Assembly (NCBI GenBank): GCA_027491915.1
Contig: JAOZGC010000002.1
Span: forward strand, 62,001 to 126,000
Direction: 5' to 3'
From: Thermoproteota archaeon
Lineage (GTDB): Archaea; Korarchaeota; Korarchaeia; Korarchaeales; Korarchaeaceae
Length of the DNA: 64,000 nucleotides
The notes below the pieces were generated by a model. That model was not told the DNA's origin. It saw only the letters and a program-made list of their open reading frames with translations, and did not search any database. Shown here piece by piece: positions 53,086 through 61,585 of the stretch. Every line of letters begins with the position of its first letter. Positions within the stretch are counted from its first letter, which is position 1. Both the position numbers and the translations under genes were made by a program.

Positions 53086-54363
53086 ATGAGGATCTACGCC
53101 GACCTCCACGTCCACTCTCTCTTCAGCAGGGCGACCAGCTCCTCCATGGACATCCCGAGGATGGCCGCCGGGGCGGCAAAGAAGGGGCTCAACCTCATAG
53201 GGACCGGCGACTTCACCCATCCGGCGTGGCTCTCGAAGCTGAGGGAGGTCCTCTCTGAGTCAGAATTTCCTGGTTTTTTCACCTATAAAGACGACATTAA
53301 CGTCTTTTTTATATTACAAACCGAGATAAACGTCGAATTTTATCAGAATGACTCCATTAAGAAGATACACCTGATCCTGCTCGCCCCGGACTTCGACTCG
53401 GTCGAGGAGGTCAGGAGGGTGCTCTCCAAGTGGGGCGACCTGACGTCAGACGGCAGGCCCACCGTCAGGGTGGACGCGCCCACCCTAGTCGAGGAGGTGA
53501 CAGAGGCCGACGACCGGGTCGAGGTGATTCCAGCGCACATCTGGACCCCCTGGTACTCCCTCTTCGGCTCGAAACACGGGTTTGACTCACTGGAGGAGGC
53601 TTTCGGATCTCAGGTCGGGAAGATCCACGCGCTAGAGACCGGTCTCTCCTCTGACCCACCTATGAATTGGAGGGTCAGCTCCCTAGATCGATTCAAGCTG
53701 ATAAGCAACTCCGACGCCCACTCTCCTCATCCCTGGCGGATCGGCAGGGAATTCAACGTCTTCGAGCTCTCAGATCTTGGATACGACGGCCTGTTGAAGG
53801 CCCTCCGATCAAATTCTGAGCGAAATCGATTGGTGATGACCGTGGAGGTGGATCCGGCGTACGGCAAGTATCACTACGACGGCCACAGATCCTGCGGCGT
53901 CCGCCTCCACCCCAGAGAGGCCAAGAGATTAGGCAACAGGTGCCCCGTGTGCGGCAGGCCCCTGACGGTGGGGGTGCTCCACAGGGTCGAGGATCTGGCC
54001 GACAGGCCGGAGGGCTACGTCCCACCGGGCGCCCCACGATTTGTGGACACGGTCCCCCTGCCGGTGTTGATCTCGTCGGTTTTGGGAAGGTCAACCTACT
54101 CGAGGGTCGTAACCAACACCTACGAAGAGTTGATATCAAAATTTGGGAGCGAGATAGAGTTACTGCTGAACTCCCCCATGAAAGAGGTGGTCAAGGTTGC
54201 CGGGAAGAGACTCGGCCATGCCCTTCGGGCCATGAGGGATGGGAGACTCCGGATCGAGCCAGGTTACGACGGGGTCTACGGCGAGGTTAAAGTGGATCTC
54301 GATCAGGTCGGATCCGCGGGAGGACGCGGGAGCGATTTTTCCGGTCTGGAGGACTACCTATGA
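53086..54363 (+). CDS. PHP-domain nuclease, endonuclease Q-like
   Basis: A 425-residue protein that matches EndoQ, which cuts 5' of deaminated bases (uracil, hypoxanthine, xanthine). The PHP metal site has DLHVHS, GTGDFTHP, QTEINV, PAHIWTPWYS and SNSDAHSP. The C half shows KYHYDGHRSCGVRLHP and CPVCGRPLTVGV, the zinc-binding part, then a DTVPLPVLISSVLG region. The AT-rich patch at 53280-53345 is part of the gene. The next ORF overlaps its stop. Confidence 0.85.
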   Translation: MRIYADLHVHSLFSRATSSSMDIPRMAAGAAKKGLNLIGTGDFTHPAWLSKLREVLSESEFPGFFTYKDDINVFFILQTEINVEFYQNDSIKKIHLILLAPDFDSVEEVRRVLSKWGDLTSDGRPTVRVDAPTLVEEVTEADDRVEVIPAHIWTPWYSLFGSKHGFDSLEEAFGSQVGKIHALETGLSSDPPMNWRVSSLDRFKLISNSDAHSPHPWRIGREFNVFELSDLGYDGLLKALRSNSERNRLVMTVEVDPAYGKYHYDGHRSCGVRLHPREAKRLGNRCPVCGRPLTVGVLHRVEDLADRPEGYVPPGAPRFVDTVPLPVLISSVLGRSTYSRVVTNTYEELISKFGSEIELLLNSPMKEVVKVAGKRLGHALRAMRDGRLRIEPGYDGVYGEVKVDLDQVGSAGGRGSDFSGLEDYL

Positions 54364-54722
54364 GGGAAAAAGGAGTCTCGCTGGGAAAGACCTTGGTCCT
54401 CACTCTGATCCTAGCCTCCGTCTCGAGCGTTTACCTATCTCTGAGAACCCGCCCACAGCCGGAGCTGAACCTGGAGCTCTCCGCCGCCGGGGGGTCGGCC
54501 GTCCTGAGAATTACCGACGTAGGTAAGGGTGCCGCGGAGCTGGAGCTAATAGTAATACGCCTTTCCCGCGACTCCCCCTTTCTCCTCAGGGCGAGGGGTC
54601 TCCGCGTTGATCCGGGTGAGACAATACAGGTAGACCTGGGGGTTGACCCTTCGGACGTCGAGTGGGTCTCTGTGATCACCCTTCAGGGGGACTGCTTCTC
54701 AGCCCGCCCAGGAGCTCCCTGA
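54360..54722 (+). CDS. Unknown single-span membrane-anchored protein
   Basis: A 120-residue protein with one hydrophobic segment (residues about 9-26) followed by a beta-rich extracytoplasmic-looking domain with no cysteine pair or catalytic motif. The start overlaps the EndoQ-like stop (ATGA). Its 3' end overlaps the convergent DUF2110 gene by 47 bases. Function unknown. Confidence 0.6.
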   Translation: MREKGVSLGKTLVLTLILASVSSVYLSLRTRPQPELNLELSAAGGSAVLRITDVGKGAAELELIVIRLSRDSPFLLRARGLRVDPGETIQVDLGVDPSDVEWVSVITLQGDCFSARPGAP

Positions 54723-55455
54723 TCCTGCTGGGGGAGTACACCCCTATCGCCGCCCCTGGGAGGCGAGGACCCACCCTCGGTACGAGGCCCACGCCGCGGG
54801 TGTTCCCCTTGCAAAAGACGGCGTGGGCCAGGAAGGCCAGCCTCTCAATCCCAACAACATCTCTTGCGTGGTCGCTCTTCCTCAAGGCCCTCCTGACATC
54901 CCTCAGGGTGGCCCCAGTTATGACGAGTACGTCCAGGTTCCTGGCCATCCACCTGTCGTACATCTCCAGGGTTTCCCGGCCCAGCTCTCCCTCGACGGTC
55001 CCCCGCCCCATCCTGGTTATCCTCACCATGAGGGGCATGTGTTCGACCATCCCCCAGAGCCACAGGATCTTTCTCAGCGGTAACCTCCTTCCTCCTGTAA
55101 GATCTCTCCTCAGAGAGAAGAGGGGGATTAAGACGTCCTTGGATCCAGGGAAGAAGTCCACGTAGATCCCGTATCCGTACTTTCCCGGCTCGACCAGGAA
55201 CCCCCTAACCTCGTCTCCTGGGGACACGGCTCCCACGTCCTTCACCTGACCGTACCTCAGCTTCACCAGGTTCGCCGCCGCTACCTCGTCCTCCCCGTCT
55301 ATCTCGACCTCCACCCATCCCCCTTCAATGATCCTCACGTCCAGCGAGTCTATCTTGAGATCCTCAAGGGAGGATGCTATCTCCCAGCCGAGCCTCTCCA
55401 GCTTGTCCTGCCTGTTCTTCCCATATATCTTCTCCCCCAAGACTATCCTCATCAT
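54676..55455 (-). CDS. DUF2110 protein
   Basis: A 259-residue archaeal DUF2110 protein of unknown role. Its GEVRGFLVEPGKYGYGIYVDFFPGSKDVLIPL, in pieces, is an OB/S1-like strand pattern, and DVLVITGATLRDVRRAL a helix-strand region. DUF2110 is commonly next to tfe in archaea, as here: its ATG overlaps the tfe stop by four bases. A link to transcription is suggested by this linkage only. Confidence 0.82.
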   Translation of the reverse strand: MMRIVLGEKIYGKNRQDKLERLGWEIASSLEDLKIDSLDVRIIEGGWVEVEIDGEDEVAAANLVKLRYGQVKDVGAVSPGDEVRGFLVEPGKYGYGIYVDFFPGSKDVLIPLFSLRRDLTGGRRLPLRKILWLWGMVEHMPLMVRITRMGRGTVEGELGRETLEMYDRWMARNLDVLVITGATLRDVRRALRKSDHARDVVGIERLAFLAHAVFCKGNTRGVGLVPRVGPRLPGAAIGVYSPSRIRELLGGLRSSPPEG

Positions 55456-55994
55456 TCCTGCTCTCCCAGTAGAGCGTCTTCTATTCTGTCGAGCGTGGAT
55501 AAGAGATTCCTTATCTTATCCAAATTTCTGCTCCTGTCTGCCGGCTCGAGCAGTGCCCCGCACACCGGGCAGGAAGGCGGCTCTCCCCCCAGGAACTCCA
55601 TCAGTATCTCGTCGAAGGGGGCCCTGTAGTGGGACGGATCCGCGGCGCACACGTAATACTCGACGTTCTCCTCTAGGTGAGACCTCTCCAGGAGCGCCCG
55701 TCTGACCATTTCTATCCTACCTCTGAGGAAATCCCTGACGGCCCCGTAGTTAATCCTCCAGTAGACGTGCTTCGTCCCGTCCTTGGTCTCCTTCACCCTG
55801 ACCCTGTGGGCTAAGTTGGCGTCCTGCAGCATGTACAGCATCTTCCTTGTCTCCTGCTGGGATATGCCCATCCTGATGGATATCCTGGTCTCCTCCACTA
55901 TCCCTTTCCTCATGGCCTCCCTCAGTCTGTGGGCCAGATCGAAGTCCTGGACCACTGCCGCGATGGCTAGGTCGACGAGGTCCTCCTCACCCAT
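55452..55994 (-). CDS. tfe: Transcription factor E alpha (TFE)
   Basis: A 180-residue TFE, which helps open promoters. The N-terminal winged helix (residues about 5-85: EETRISIRMGISQQETRKMLYMLQDANL, in pieces) is clear. A C-terminal zinc-ribbon-like part follows with YVCAADPSHYR and CPVCGALLEP. The first knuckle lacks the usual CxxC second cysteine; a histidine may substitute. A basic/acidic tail ends the protein. It is coupled to DUF2110. Confidence 0.9.
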   Translation of the reverse strand: MGEEDLVDLAIAAVVQDFDLAHRLREAMRKGIVEETRISIRMGISQQETRKMLYMLQDANLAHRVRVKETKDGTKHVYWRINYGAVRDFLRGRIEMVRRALLERSHLEENVEYYVCAADPSHYRAPFDEILMEFLGGEPPSCPVCGALLEPADRSRNLDKIRNLLSTLDRIEDALLGEQE

Positions 55995-56058
55995 CTCCCG
56001 CCCTCAACCTTCCCGGGTAAATATTATAGAATCACCACCCTGAGCCAAGTTACGGGGA

Positions 56059-56131
56059 GCCCCGGTAGCTCAGTTGGCGGAGCGGCCGCCTCGTAAGCGG
56101 CAGGTCGCGGGTTCGAATCCCGCCCGGGGCT
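56059..56131 (+). tRNA. tRNA-Thr(CGT)
   Basis: Acceptor GCCCCGG/CCGGGGC, D stem GCTC/GAGC, anticodon stem GCCGC/GCGGC around CTCGTAA (anticodon CGT), T arm GCGGG-TTCGAAT-CCCGC. Discriminator T, typical of archaeal threonine tRNA. CCA is not encoded. No intron. Confidence 0.95.
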
Positions 56132-56244
56132 TGCACTCATCTCCCCTCTAAGATCTTGAAAAATCGCACTTCGCCTGAAGATCGCCCGGATGGGTGAGAG
56201 GAGAGAGTTCCTTCCATCCGTATCTTCACGTCGTGGATGGGGGA

Positions 56245-56317
56245 TGGGGCCGCCGGGATTTGAACCCGGGTCTCGAGGTCCCGAACCTCGTAGGATGCCA
56301 AGCTACCCCACGGCCCC
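56245..56317 (-). tRNA. tRNA-Pro(CGG)
   Basis: Acceptor GGGGCCG/CGGCCCC, anticodon stem CGAGG/CCTCG around TTCGGGA (anticodon CGG), T arm CCGGG-TTCAAAT-CCCGG, discriminator A, no encoded CCA. Its first 15 bases are also the last 15 bases of the HIT gene on the same strand. Confidence 0.95.
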
Positions 56318-56842
56318 GCCCCGCCGCGCTCCGTCCCCTCGTTTTAAAATTTGCTCGGCCCTCTCAGTGATCTCTGGTTTGAGGGACCTGTAAGTCGACT
56401 CTAGCGACTCGCTGACGACCTTGGTGTCGGCTATAACCGGCATGAAGTTTGTGTCTCCGCTCCACCTTGGGACCACGTGCACGTGTAGGTGTCCCTCAAA
56501 GCCGGCGCCTGCTATCCTGCCCAGGTTCATCCCCAAATTGAAACCGTGAGGTTCCATGACCGATTCCAGGGCACCTATCGATGCCCTCACCAGCGAGAAG
56601 ATCTCCCAGGCCTCCTCCCACCCTAGGTCTCTCGGGGACGCCACGTGTCTGTAGGGGGCCACCATCAGGTGACCCGGATTGTAGGGGAACCTGTTCATCA
56701 GTATGTAGGCCCTTTCTCCCCTGAAAAGTATTAAATTTTCCTCATCATTTCCTCCTGGAAGTTCACAAAATATGCATCCTTTCCGATCCTTCGCCGCCAC
56801 TTTTATATAATTTACCCTCCAAGTGGCCCACAGCCTCTCCAT
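56303..56842 (-). CDS. HIT-family nucleotide hydrolase/transferase
   Basis: A 179-residue HIT protein. The histidine triad is HLHVHVVPRW near residue 122. A zinc-type CIFCEL motif lies near residue 23, and NRFPYNPGHLMVAPYRHV is the usual segment before it. Relatives act on Ap4A, AMP-linked or similar nucleotides. ATG 56842 fits a TATA-like box (ctaaataag, 56868-56876 on minus) about 26 bases upstream. The stop codon TAG lies inside tRNA-Pro(CGG). Confidence 0.88.
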   Translation of the reverse strand: MERLWATWRVNYIKVAAKDRKGCIFCELPGGNDEENLILFRGERAYILMNRFPYNPGHLMVAPYRHVASPRDLGWEEAWEIFSLVRASIGALESVMEPHGFNLGMNLGRIAGAGFEGHLHVHVVPRWSGDTNFMPVIADTKVVSESLESTYRSLKPEITERAEQILKRGDGARRGGAVG

Positions 56843-56867
56843 ATCGATCGGGGCGGGCGGCGCGGCG

Positions 56868-56878
56868 GACTTATTTAG
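56868..56878. promoter_or_regulatory. TATA-like box between HIT and MBF1 genes
   Basis: ACTTATTTAGG reads as TATA-like on both strands, about 26-36 bases from the HIT ATG (56842) and about 32-42 from the MBF1 TTG (56910). A second, strong TTTATATAA at 56803-56811 lies inside the HIT coding start. Confidence 0.4.
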
Positions 56879-56909
56879 GGCTGCCCACGATCGGACCCGG
56901 TGGCCTCCC

Positions 56910-57509
56910 TTGTCAGAGGAGATCTACGTCTGCGAGGTCTGTGGGGGAACCTTCTTTGGCCGGCCGATAAAGGTAAAGGTGGACGGCTACACCGCGTTGG
57001 TCTGTCCCTCGTGCGCGAGGACCATAAGGCACCAGGCTGGAAGACGAAGGGAACCCGTCGATCTGAGTGGCAGGAGGGCTTCCGCGCCCCTGAGGGAGGC
57101 CCGGTCGAGACCCATGAGGCCCAAGGTCTCCACGAAGGAGACCGTCAGGGCGAGGGAGGTCAAAAGAGAGGAGGCTAGGATCGCCGCCAGGCTGAGTCCA
57201 GACACCTACGAGCTGGTGGAAGGTTACGGATCCGTGCTGAGACGGGCCAGGGAGGAGATGGGGCTGACCCTAGATCAGGTTGCCAAGGCCGTCAACATAA
57301 AGACGTCCCTCCTCCGAAATATAGAGACCGAGAGGATGGTCCCTCCCCTCAGGATTGTCAGGGCCTTGGAGAAGTTGTTGGACGTAAAGATAACCACGGT
57401 GGTCTCGGATGTTGAATCGGCCGCCGCCCCTCCCGCCTCGGACACCCAGGACAGACCCCTTACCCTGGGCGAGATATTGGAACTGAAGAAGAGGAGAGCG
57501 GTCGATTAG
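56910..57509 (+). CDS. Archaeal multiprotein bridging factor 1 (MBF1)
   Basis: A 199-residue archaeal MBF1: an N-terminal zinc ribbon (YVCEVCGGTFFG...VCPSCARTI) followed by a basic linker and a helix-turn-helix of the Cro/C1 type (LRRAREEMGLTLDQVAKAVNIKTSLLRNIE, in pieces) near residues 110-170. MBF1 associates with ribosomes and transcription components. TTG 56910 was chosen over the longer frame because it starts just before the zinc ribbon and after a TATA-like box. Confidence 0.9.
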   Translation: MSEEIYVCEVCGGTFFGRPIKVKVDGYTALVCPSCARTIRHQAGRRREPVDLSGRRASAPLREARSRPMRPKVSTKETVRAREVKREEARIAARLSPDTYELVEGYGSVLRRAREEMGLTLDQVAKAVNIKTSLLRNIETERMVPPLRIVRALEKLLDVKITTVVSDVESAAAPPASDTQDRPLTLGEILELKKRRAVD

Positions 57510-57523
57510 AGTCGGGATCACAG

Positions 57524-58684
57524 ATGCCGACCAACATTCCTCCAGAGGCCTGGGCCAAATTTGAGGAGTATAAATCGGCCAGGACCCCTGAGGAGAAGCT
57601 GCGGAAGCTGAGGGAGTTCCTGGCCCTGATGCCCAAGCACAAGGGAACTGAGAAGATGGAAAAATTCGTTAGGAGGAGAATATCTCAACTTAGAGAGGAA
57701 ATAGAGAAAAAAAGAATGAAAAAATCTGGGAGGAGGGGCCTCCTCGTTGAGAAGAGGGGGGCGGCCCAGATAGTGCTGCTGGGATTCACCAACTCCGGGA
57801 GGAGCACCGTCCTTTCCGCGTTGACGAACGCCAGGCCGCCCATCTCCCCCTCACCCTTCACCACCTCCAAACCCGTCGAGGGTATGATGCAGTTCAGGGG
57901 GGCTCAGGTCCAGGTGGTCGAGGCCCCCCCACTCGTTAGGGGGGGTGGGGGAACCAGTCCGATCGCCTTGGCCCTCGCCTCGAACTCGGACGTTCTCGGA
58001 GTTGTCGTGGACGGGACCGGTGATCCCGTCGGCGACGCCGAGGAGATCATGAATGTGCTCTCCTCCCGGGGAATAGGCGTAGGTCGAAGTGGAGGGAGGG
58101 TCAGGGTGAGGCGGACTCAGGGCGTCCCCACCATCGTGGTTAGGAACAGGGGCACTATCCTGGACGGGGACGAGTCCGATCTGAGGTCTGCATTGGAGTC
58201 TCTTGGAATACACAGGGCCGTGGTCGAGATAATCGGCAGGGTGACCCTGGCAGACGTCGAGAGGGCAATCCTCGGAGAGAGGAGCCATAAACCGGCGGTG
58301 GCTTTCGTGACCCGATGCGATTTGAGGCGAGGCCTACTCGGCTGCGGGAACCTGAGGTCCAGGCTGGGGGACAGGCTGGCCGACGTGATCTGCTTCTCTC
58401 CAGAGAACCCGCCAGATCCCGAGGACCTCGGTCCCCGGATCCTGAAACTCCTCGGTCTGATAAGGGTATTCACCAAACCGGTCGGTCAGAAGACCCCCTC
58501 TGAGAGGGCCCTAATACTCGAGGAGGAGTCCACCGTGGCCGACGCCGCAAGGGCAATACACCGGGATCTGGTCGATAGGATGAGGTACGCCAGGGTCTGG
58601 TCTGAGAGGCTCCCATATAGCCCTATGAGGGTGGGCCCTGATTTCAGGCTGGAGGACCTAGACGTGCTGGAGATAAGGGTGTGA
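57524..58684 (+). CDS. Obg/DRG-like GTPase with TGS domain and altered G motifs
   Basis: A 386-residue protein with a charged helical N terminus, an Obg-type G domain and a C-terminal TGS domain (RVFTKPVGQKTPSERALILEEESTVADAARAIH, in pieces). The nucleotide site is unusual: G1 is GFTNSGRST (Arg for Lys), the G3 DxPG becomes EAPPL, and the G4 NKxD becomes TRCD. It may bind GTP poorly or not at all. It lies between MBF1 and rpiA and overlaps rpiA. Confidence 0.78.
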   Translation: MPTNIPPEAWAKFEEYKSARTPEEKLRKLREFLALMPKHKGTEKMEKFVRRRISQLREEIEKKRMKKSGRRGLLVEKRGAAQIVLLGFTNSGRSTVLSALTNARPPISPSPFTTSKPVEGMMQFRGAQVQVVEAPPLVRGGGGTSPIALALASNSDVLGVVVDGTGDPVGDAEEIMNVLSSRGIGVGRSGGRVRVRRTQGVPTIVVRNRGTILDGDESDLRSALESLGIHRAVVEIIGRVTLADVERAILGERSHKPAVAFVTRCDLRRGLLGCGNLRSRLGDRLADVICFSPENPPDPEDLGPRILKLLGLIRVFTKPVGQKTPSERALILEEESTVADAARAIHRDLVDRMRYARVWSERLPYSPMRVGPDFRLEDLDVLEIRV

Positions 58685-59376
58685 TGATGTCCCTTGAGGA
58701 GGAGAAGGCGGCGGCCGCCGAGGCCGCCGTCGACATGATCCCCAGCGATGCCCGGGTTATCGGCCTGGGATCCGGCTCCACGGTGGCGCACTTCGTCCGG
58801 AGCGCGGCGAAGAGACCAGCTCTGAGGGATCTCACTTACGTCCCGTCGTCGTCGCAGATAATGGACGAGGCTCTTGGGGCAGGACTCCGGGTGATCGACG
58901 TGGACGAGGTTGAGTGGGTGGATCTGACCGTGGACGGGGCAGACGAGATCACTCCCGGAGGAACCCTGCTCAAGGGCGGCGGGGGCGCCCTGACCAGAGA
59001 GAAGGTGCTCGCGGTTAACTCCGACTTCTACCTGATAATAGCGGATCACACCAAGCTGGTCGGGGCCATATGCGAGACGAGGCCGCTGCCGGTGGAGATA
59101 CTGAGCTTCGGCAGCTCGAAGACTGTGAAGCTTCTGGAGGAAATGACCGGCTGGAGAGCATCCCTCAGGGAGGTGGGTGGCAGGCCCTTCGTCACCGACA
59201 ACGGTCAACTCATAGTGGATCTACATCCCCCAGATCCGCTGGAGGATCCAGAGTCGGTCTACACGAACCTCAAATTGGCGCCCGGCGTGTTGGAGGTGGG
59301 CATCTTTCTGGAACTTGCCGACGAGGCCGTGATCGCGAGGGGAGACCTCGTGGAGGTCCTTACCTTCTCCGCCTGA
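58681..59376 (+). CDS. rpiA: Ribose 5-phosphate isomerase A
   Basis: A 231-residue RpiA interconverting ribose and ribulose 5-phosphate. GLGSGSTVAHFV, DLTVDGADEI, LLKGGGGALTREK and ADHTKLVG are all present, including the catalytic glutamate after the lysine-glycine-rich loop. The reading frame opens GTG-ATG-ATG overlapping the previous stop; the ATGs at 58684 and 58687 are plausible starts. With the HPS-like enzyme at 16854 it fits archaeal pentose supply. Confidence 0.94.
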   Translation: MMMSLEEEKAAAAEAAVDMIPSDARVIGLGSGSTVAHFVRSAAKRPALRDLTYVPSSSQIMDEALGAGLRVIDVDEVEWVDLTVDGADEITPGGTLLKGGGGALTREKVLAVNSDFYLIIADHTKLVGAICETRPLPVEILSFGSSKTVKLLEEMTGWRASLREVGGRPFVTDNGQLIVDLHPPDPLEDPESVYTNLKLAPGVLEVGIFLELADEAVIARGDLVEVLTFSA

Positions 59377-59602
59377 TCAGCCGGAGCAGCGCCTGCGCCT
59401 CCTCCCTTTTCCTGTGAGATAAAAACCAGTCCAAGGCCTCGGAGACCTCGACAGGTGGAATGGGATTAGACTCGAAGAATTCCAGCATGCCTTGGAATAT
59501 TACCTCCACCCGCTGACCGGGACTGAGCCTTCTGATCCCCCGCAGGTATCCCCTCTCGGCCAGGTACCTGTGGGCCCTCTCGGCCCACTTCTCTCCCTCC
59601 AA
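59360..59602 (-). CDS. Unknown small basic protein behind methyltransferase remnant
   Basis: An 80-residue, arginine-rich, mostly helical protein starting at TTG 59602, one base after the stop of the decayed methyltransferase frame. It may be a leftover partner of that gene or an intact small gene. No motif is recognised. It overlaps the end of convergent rpiA by 17 bases. Confidence 0.4.
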   Translation of the reverse strand: MEGEKWAERAHRYLAERGYLRGIRRLSPGQRVEVIFQGMLEFFESNPIPPVEVSEALDWFLSHRKREEAQALLRLIRRRR

Positions 59603-59603
59603 A

Positions 59604-61305
59604 TCAGGTCCCCCCCGTCCTGTCGAGCTCGTCCCCCGCCATCTCCTGGATCTCGTCGATCGTCTCCCGGGCGGCCGCTCCGTGTAGCCCCAACATCTCG
59701 GCCGCCAGCGAGTCTATTCTATCCCTCAGCTCGGGATTCATCTGCTCCCTGAAATCCGAGAGGATCTCGCCTTCCAACGATTCGATGAGCGAGCGGGCCT
59801 TCAACCTCAGTTCCTCCAGGCATGATTTGTGCGACGAGACCGGCATGCTCGCGAAGTCGGACCTGGGGAACCTAGTCCACCTGCCGCCGACCTGTCTCCC
59901 GGCGAGCAGCAGGCATCCCAAGAAGAAGGTGGGGTTGAACCATGCGGCCAGGAGTCCCTCCCCCCAGGAGGCAGATCCGGCCCAAACTATGTAGAAATTC
60001 TTTGTGGCCGAGACTGGTATCTCAGTCAAGTTTGCATAGACTCCTGGAAGTCAAATTCTGTCGATATACGTGGTAGTACCAGACTTCTCCGGAGGACCTG
60101 ATGGCCAGCGAGGCCGCGCCGGATCTCTCCCCCACCTACCTACACCTCCCCTACCTACACCTACCTACATATACTCTATAGGACGCCCTCGGGGAGGCCC
60201 TCCCTCCTCCGTCGGCGGTATTGCCACTAAGTGGTGGATCTCACCGGGGAACACCTCTCAGGAGTAGAGTCGCGGCCTCCTGAGGGCCGGGACGAGGAGA
60301 GACCTCGGGAGGTGGATTTGTTTTCCCCCGCCGTCTCTCAGGATTGACTTTCCATTGTCAGGAGATAACTCCCACACTCTGTTGGGAAGGAAGAAGAAAT
60401 CTGGGTCGTACATCCCCAACTCCACTGACTAGGCTGGAGAAGATCTCCCGACCGGCGAAGAGCCTCCCCTCCCTCAGACCCTCTTCAGAACCCGGAACAG
60501 GATCTCCTTCAGCTGGCCCCCCTCAACACGCTCAGATCGTTGAGGAATATCTCCCTCCCCGAGACGACCTGTTCCCGCAATCTCCCCCTCCCGGGGACGC
60601 TCACAGGGTCGCCGTCCAGAATACCCGTGGTGGAAGCCCGAGAACCCGAGGCCCCTGGTGGCCACTAGGAGGATCTCCTTGAAGCCGCTTCCCGTCGGCA
60701 GGGAGACGCCCCCTATCCTCCATGACCGCGACGGAGTCGAACCTCTCCACCAGCATGCCGGAGAACCCCGTACCCATAATTCGTGCAGAAGATTGAGGCC
60801 GGCAGGACAGCCGCCAGGACGCCCGACTCGGAGAGGCTACGATCGGTCAGGCGATCATATTCACCACTCCCTCGCGGATTCGAGGACGATCCCCCTCTCC
60901 TCTCCCTCTAAACGCTCCCCACCTGATGAAGGGAGAATTCGTGACGACCACGTCAGCGGCGGTAATCTTCTTCCAAACCCTGAATGCGTCCGCCCTCAGC
61001 ACCTCCAGCGAGAACCCCATCCTCGCCGCTTCCCCCGATATGGAACCTTCTGCCGCGTCGGCGGCCTTCGGATCAACGTCTACACATACCACGAGCCTTG
61101 GCCCAGCACCCCTCTGAAGTAGGGATTTTTATCAATTACCCGGCCCGCAGAAGGGATCTACCACGGTCTCGATCTTCCTCTCCACTGATTCGAGGACCTC
61201 CGCCGCCATCCTGTCGGCGACCCACTCCTTCGTGTAGAATGACGAGATGAGTTTTCTCCTCCCTTCGGCGAAAGGCTTCCTCGGGCTGATGAGACGGGCC
61301 GTCAA
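59604..61305 (-). pseudogene. Decayed Eco57I-type adenine-specific DNA methyltransferase
   Basis: Minus-strand fragments in changing frames together read as one adenine methyltransferase. From 61305: SFYTKEWVADRM then VVDPFCGPG (motif I), broken by TGA TAA at about 61136-61141. The same frame resumes with VVCVDVDPKAA and ADVVVTNSPFIRWG (catalytic NPPF variant) to 60847. Another frame has SGVLAAVLPASIF, a third LVATRGLGF, then LVPALRRPRLYS with a stop, and a final 141-residue frame (60029-59604) contains FNPTFFLGCLLLAGRQVGG, the target-recognition end. At least four disruptions make it a pseudogene. Confidence 0.75.
60132..60175. repeat. CCTACCTACAC-type imperfect tandem repeat
   Basis: The sequence CACCTACCTACACC repeats imperfectly about three times within the decayed methyltransferase. 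It is short and irregular and has no CRISPR-like spacing. Confidence 0.55.
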
Positions 61306-61395
61306 ACTTTCTCCCCCCTCACGCCGCCGATCTCCGCTGGCCGCGCGGTACCATCCGCTAACGCTTAAATAAAGGAGAGGAGAGGGGCTTTAAGG

Positions 61396-61512
61396 GCCGG
61401 GGTAGCTCAGCCTGGTTAGAGCGCGGGACTCATAATCCCCTATCGGCGGGCCGCCGCGCCGCCGGGCTGATGGGAGATCCCGAGGTCGCGGGTTCAAACC
61501 CCGCCCCCGGCA
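61396..61512 (+). tRNA. tRNA-Met(CAT), elongator type, with intron
   Basis: Acceptor GCCGGGG/CCCCGGC, anticodon stem CGGGA/TCCCG around CTCATAA (anticodon CAT, 61431-61433), T arm GCGGG-TTCAAAC-CCCGC. An intron of 42 bases (61435-61476) follows position 37. G1-C72 and the lack of a GGG/CCC anticodon stem in initiator position argue for elongator Met; a tRNA-Ile2 is less likely. CCA is encoded at 61513-61515. Confidence 0.9.
61435..61476 (+). other. tRNA-Met intron at position 37/38
   Basis: A 42-base GC-rich insert with its own inverted repeat (CGGCGGG-CCGCCGCGCCGCCG). Removing it restores the canonical anticodon loop CTCATAA. Placement at 37/38 fits splicing by archaeal bulge-helix-bulge endonuclease. 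Confidence 0.85.
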
Positions 61513-61585
61513 CCACCCTCCTCGACCTCCTGGATCTCCCTCCCGAGGGCAGAATTTTATTGACCGGAGGCGGCGCCCGCGCCGG

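Noticed and set aside
60132-60175. CCTACC repeats as a CRISPR array
   Set aside because: Units are too short and adjoining, with no regular spacers and no cas genes nearby.
61396-61512. Initiator tRNA-Met or tRNA-Ile2
   Set aside because: G1-C72 and the CGGGA/TCCCG anticodon stem do not fit the archaeal initiator, and the body does not resemble tRNA-Ile(CAT) as I know it; elongator Met fits best, though Ile2 cannot be fully excluded.
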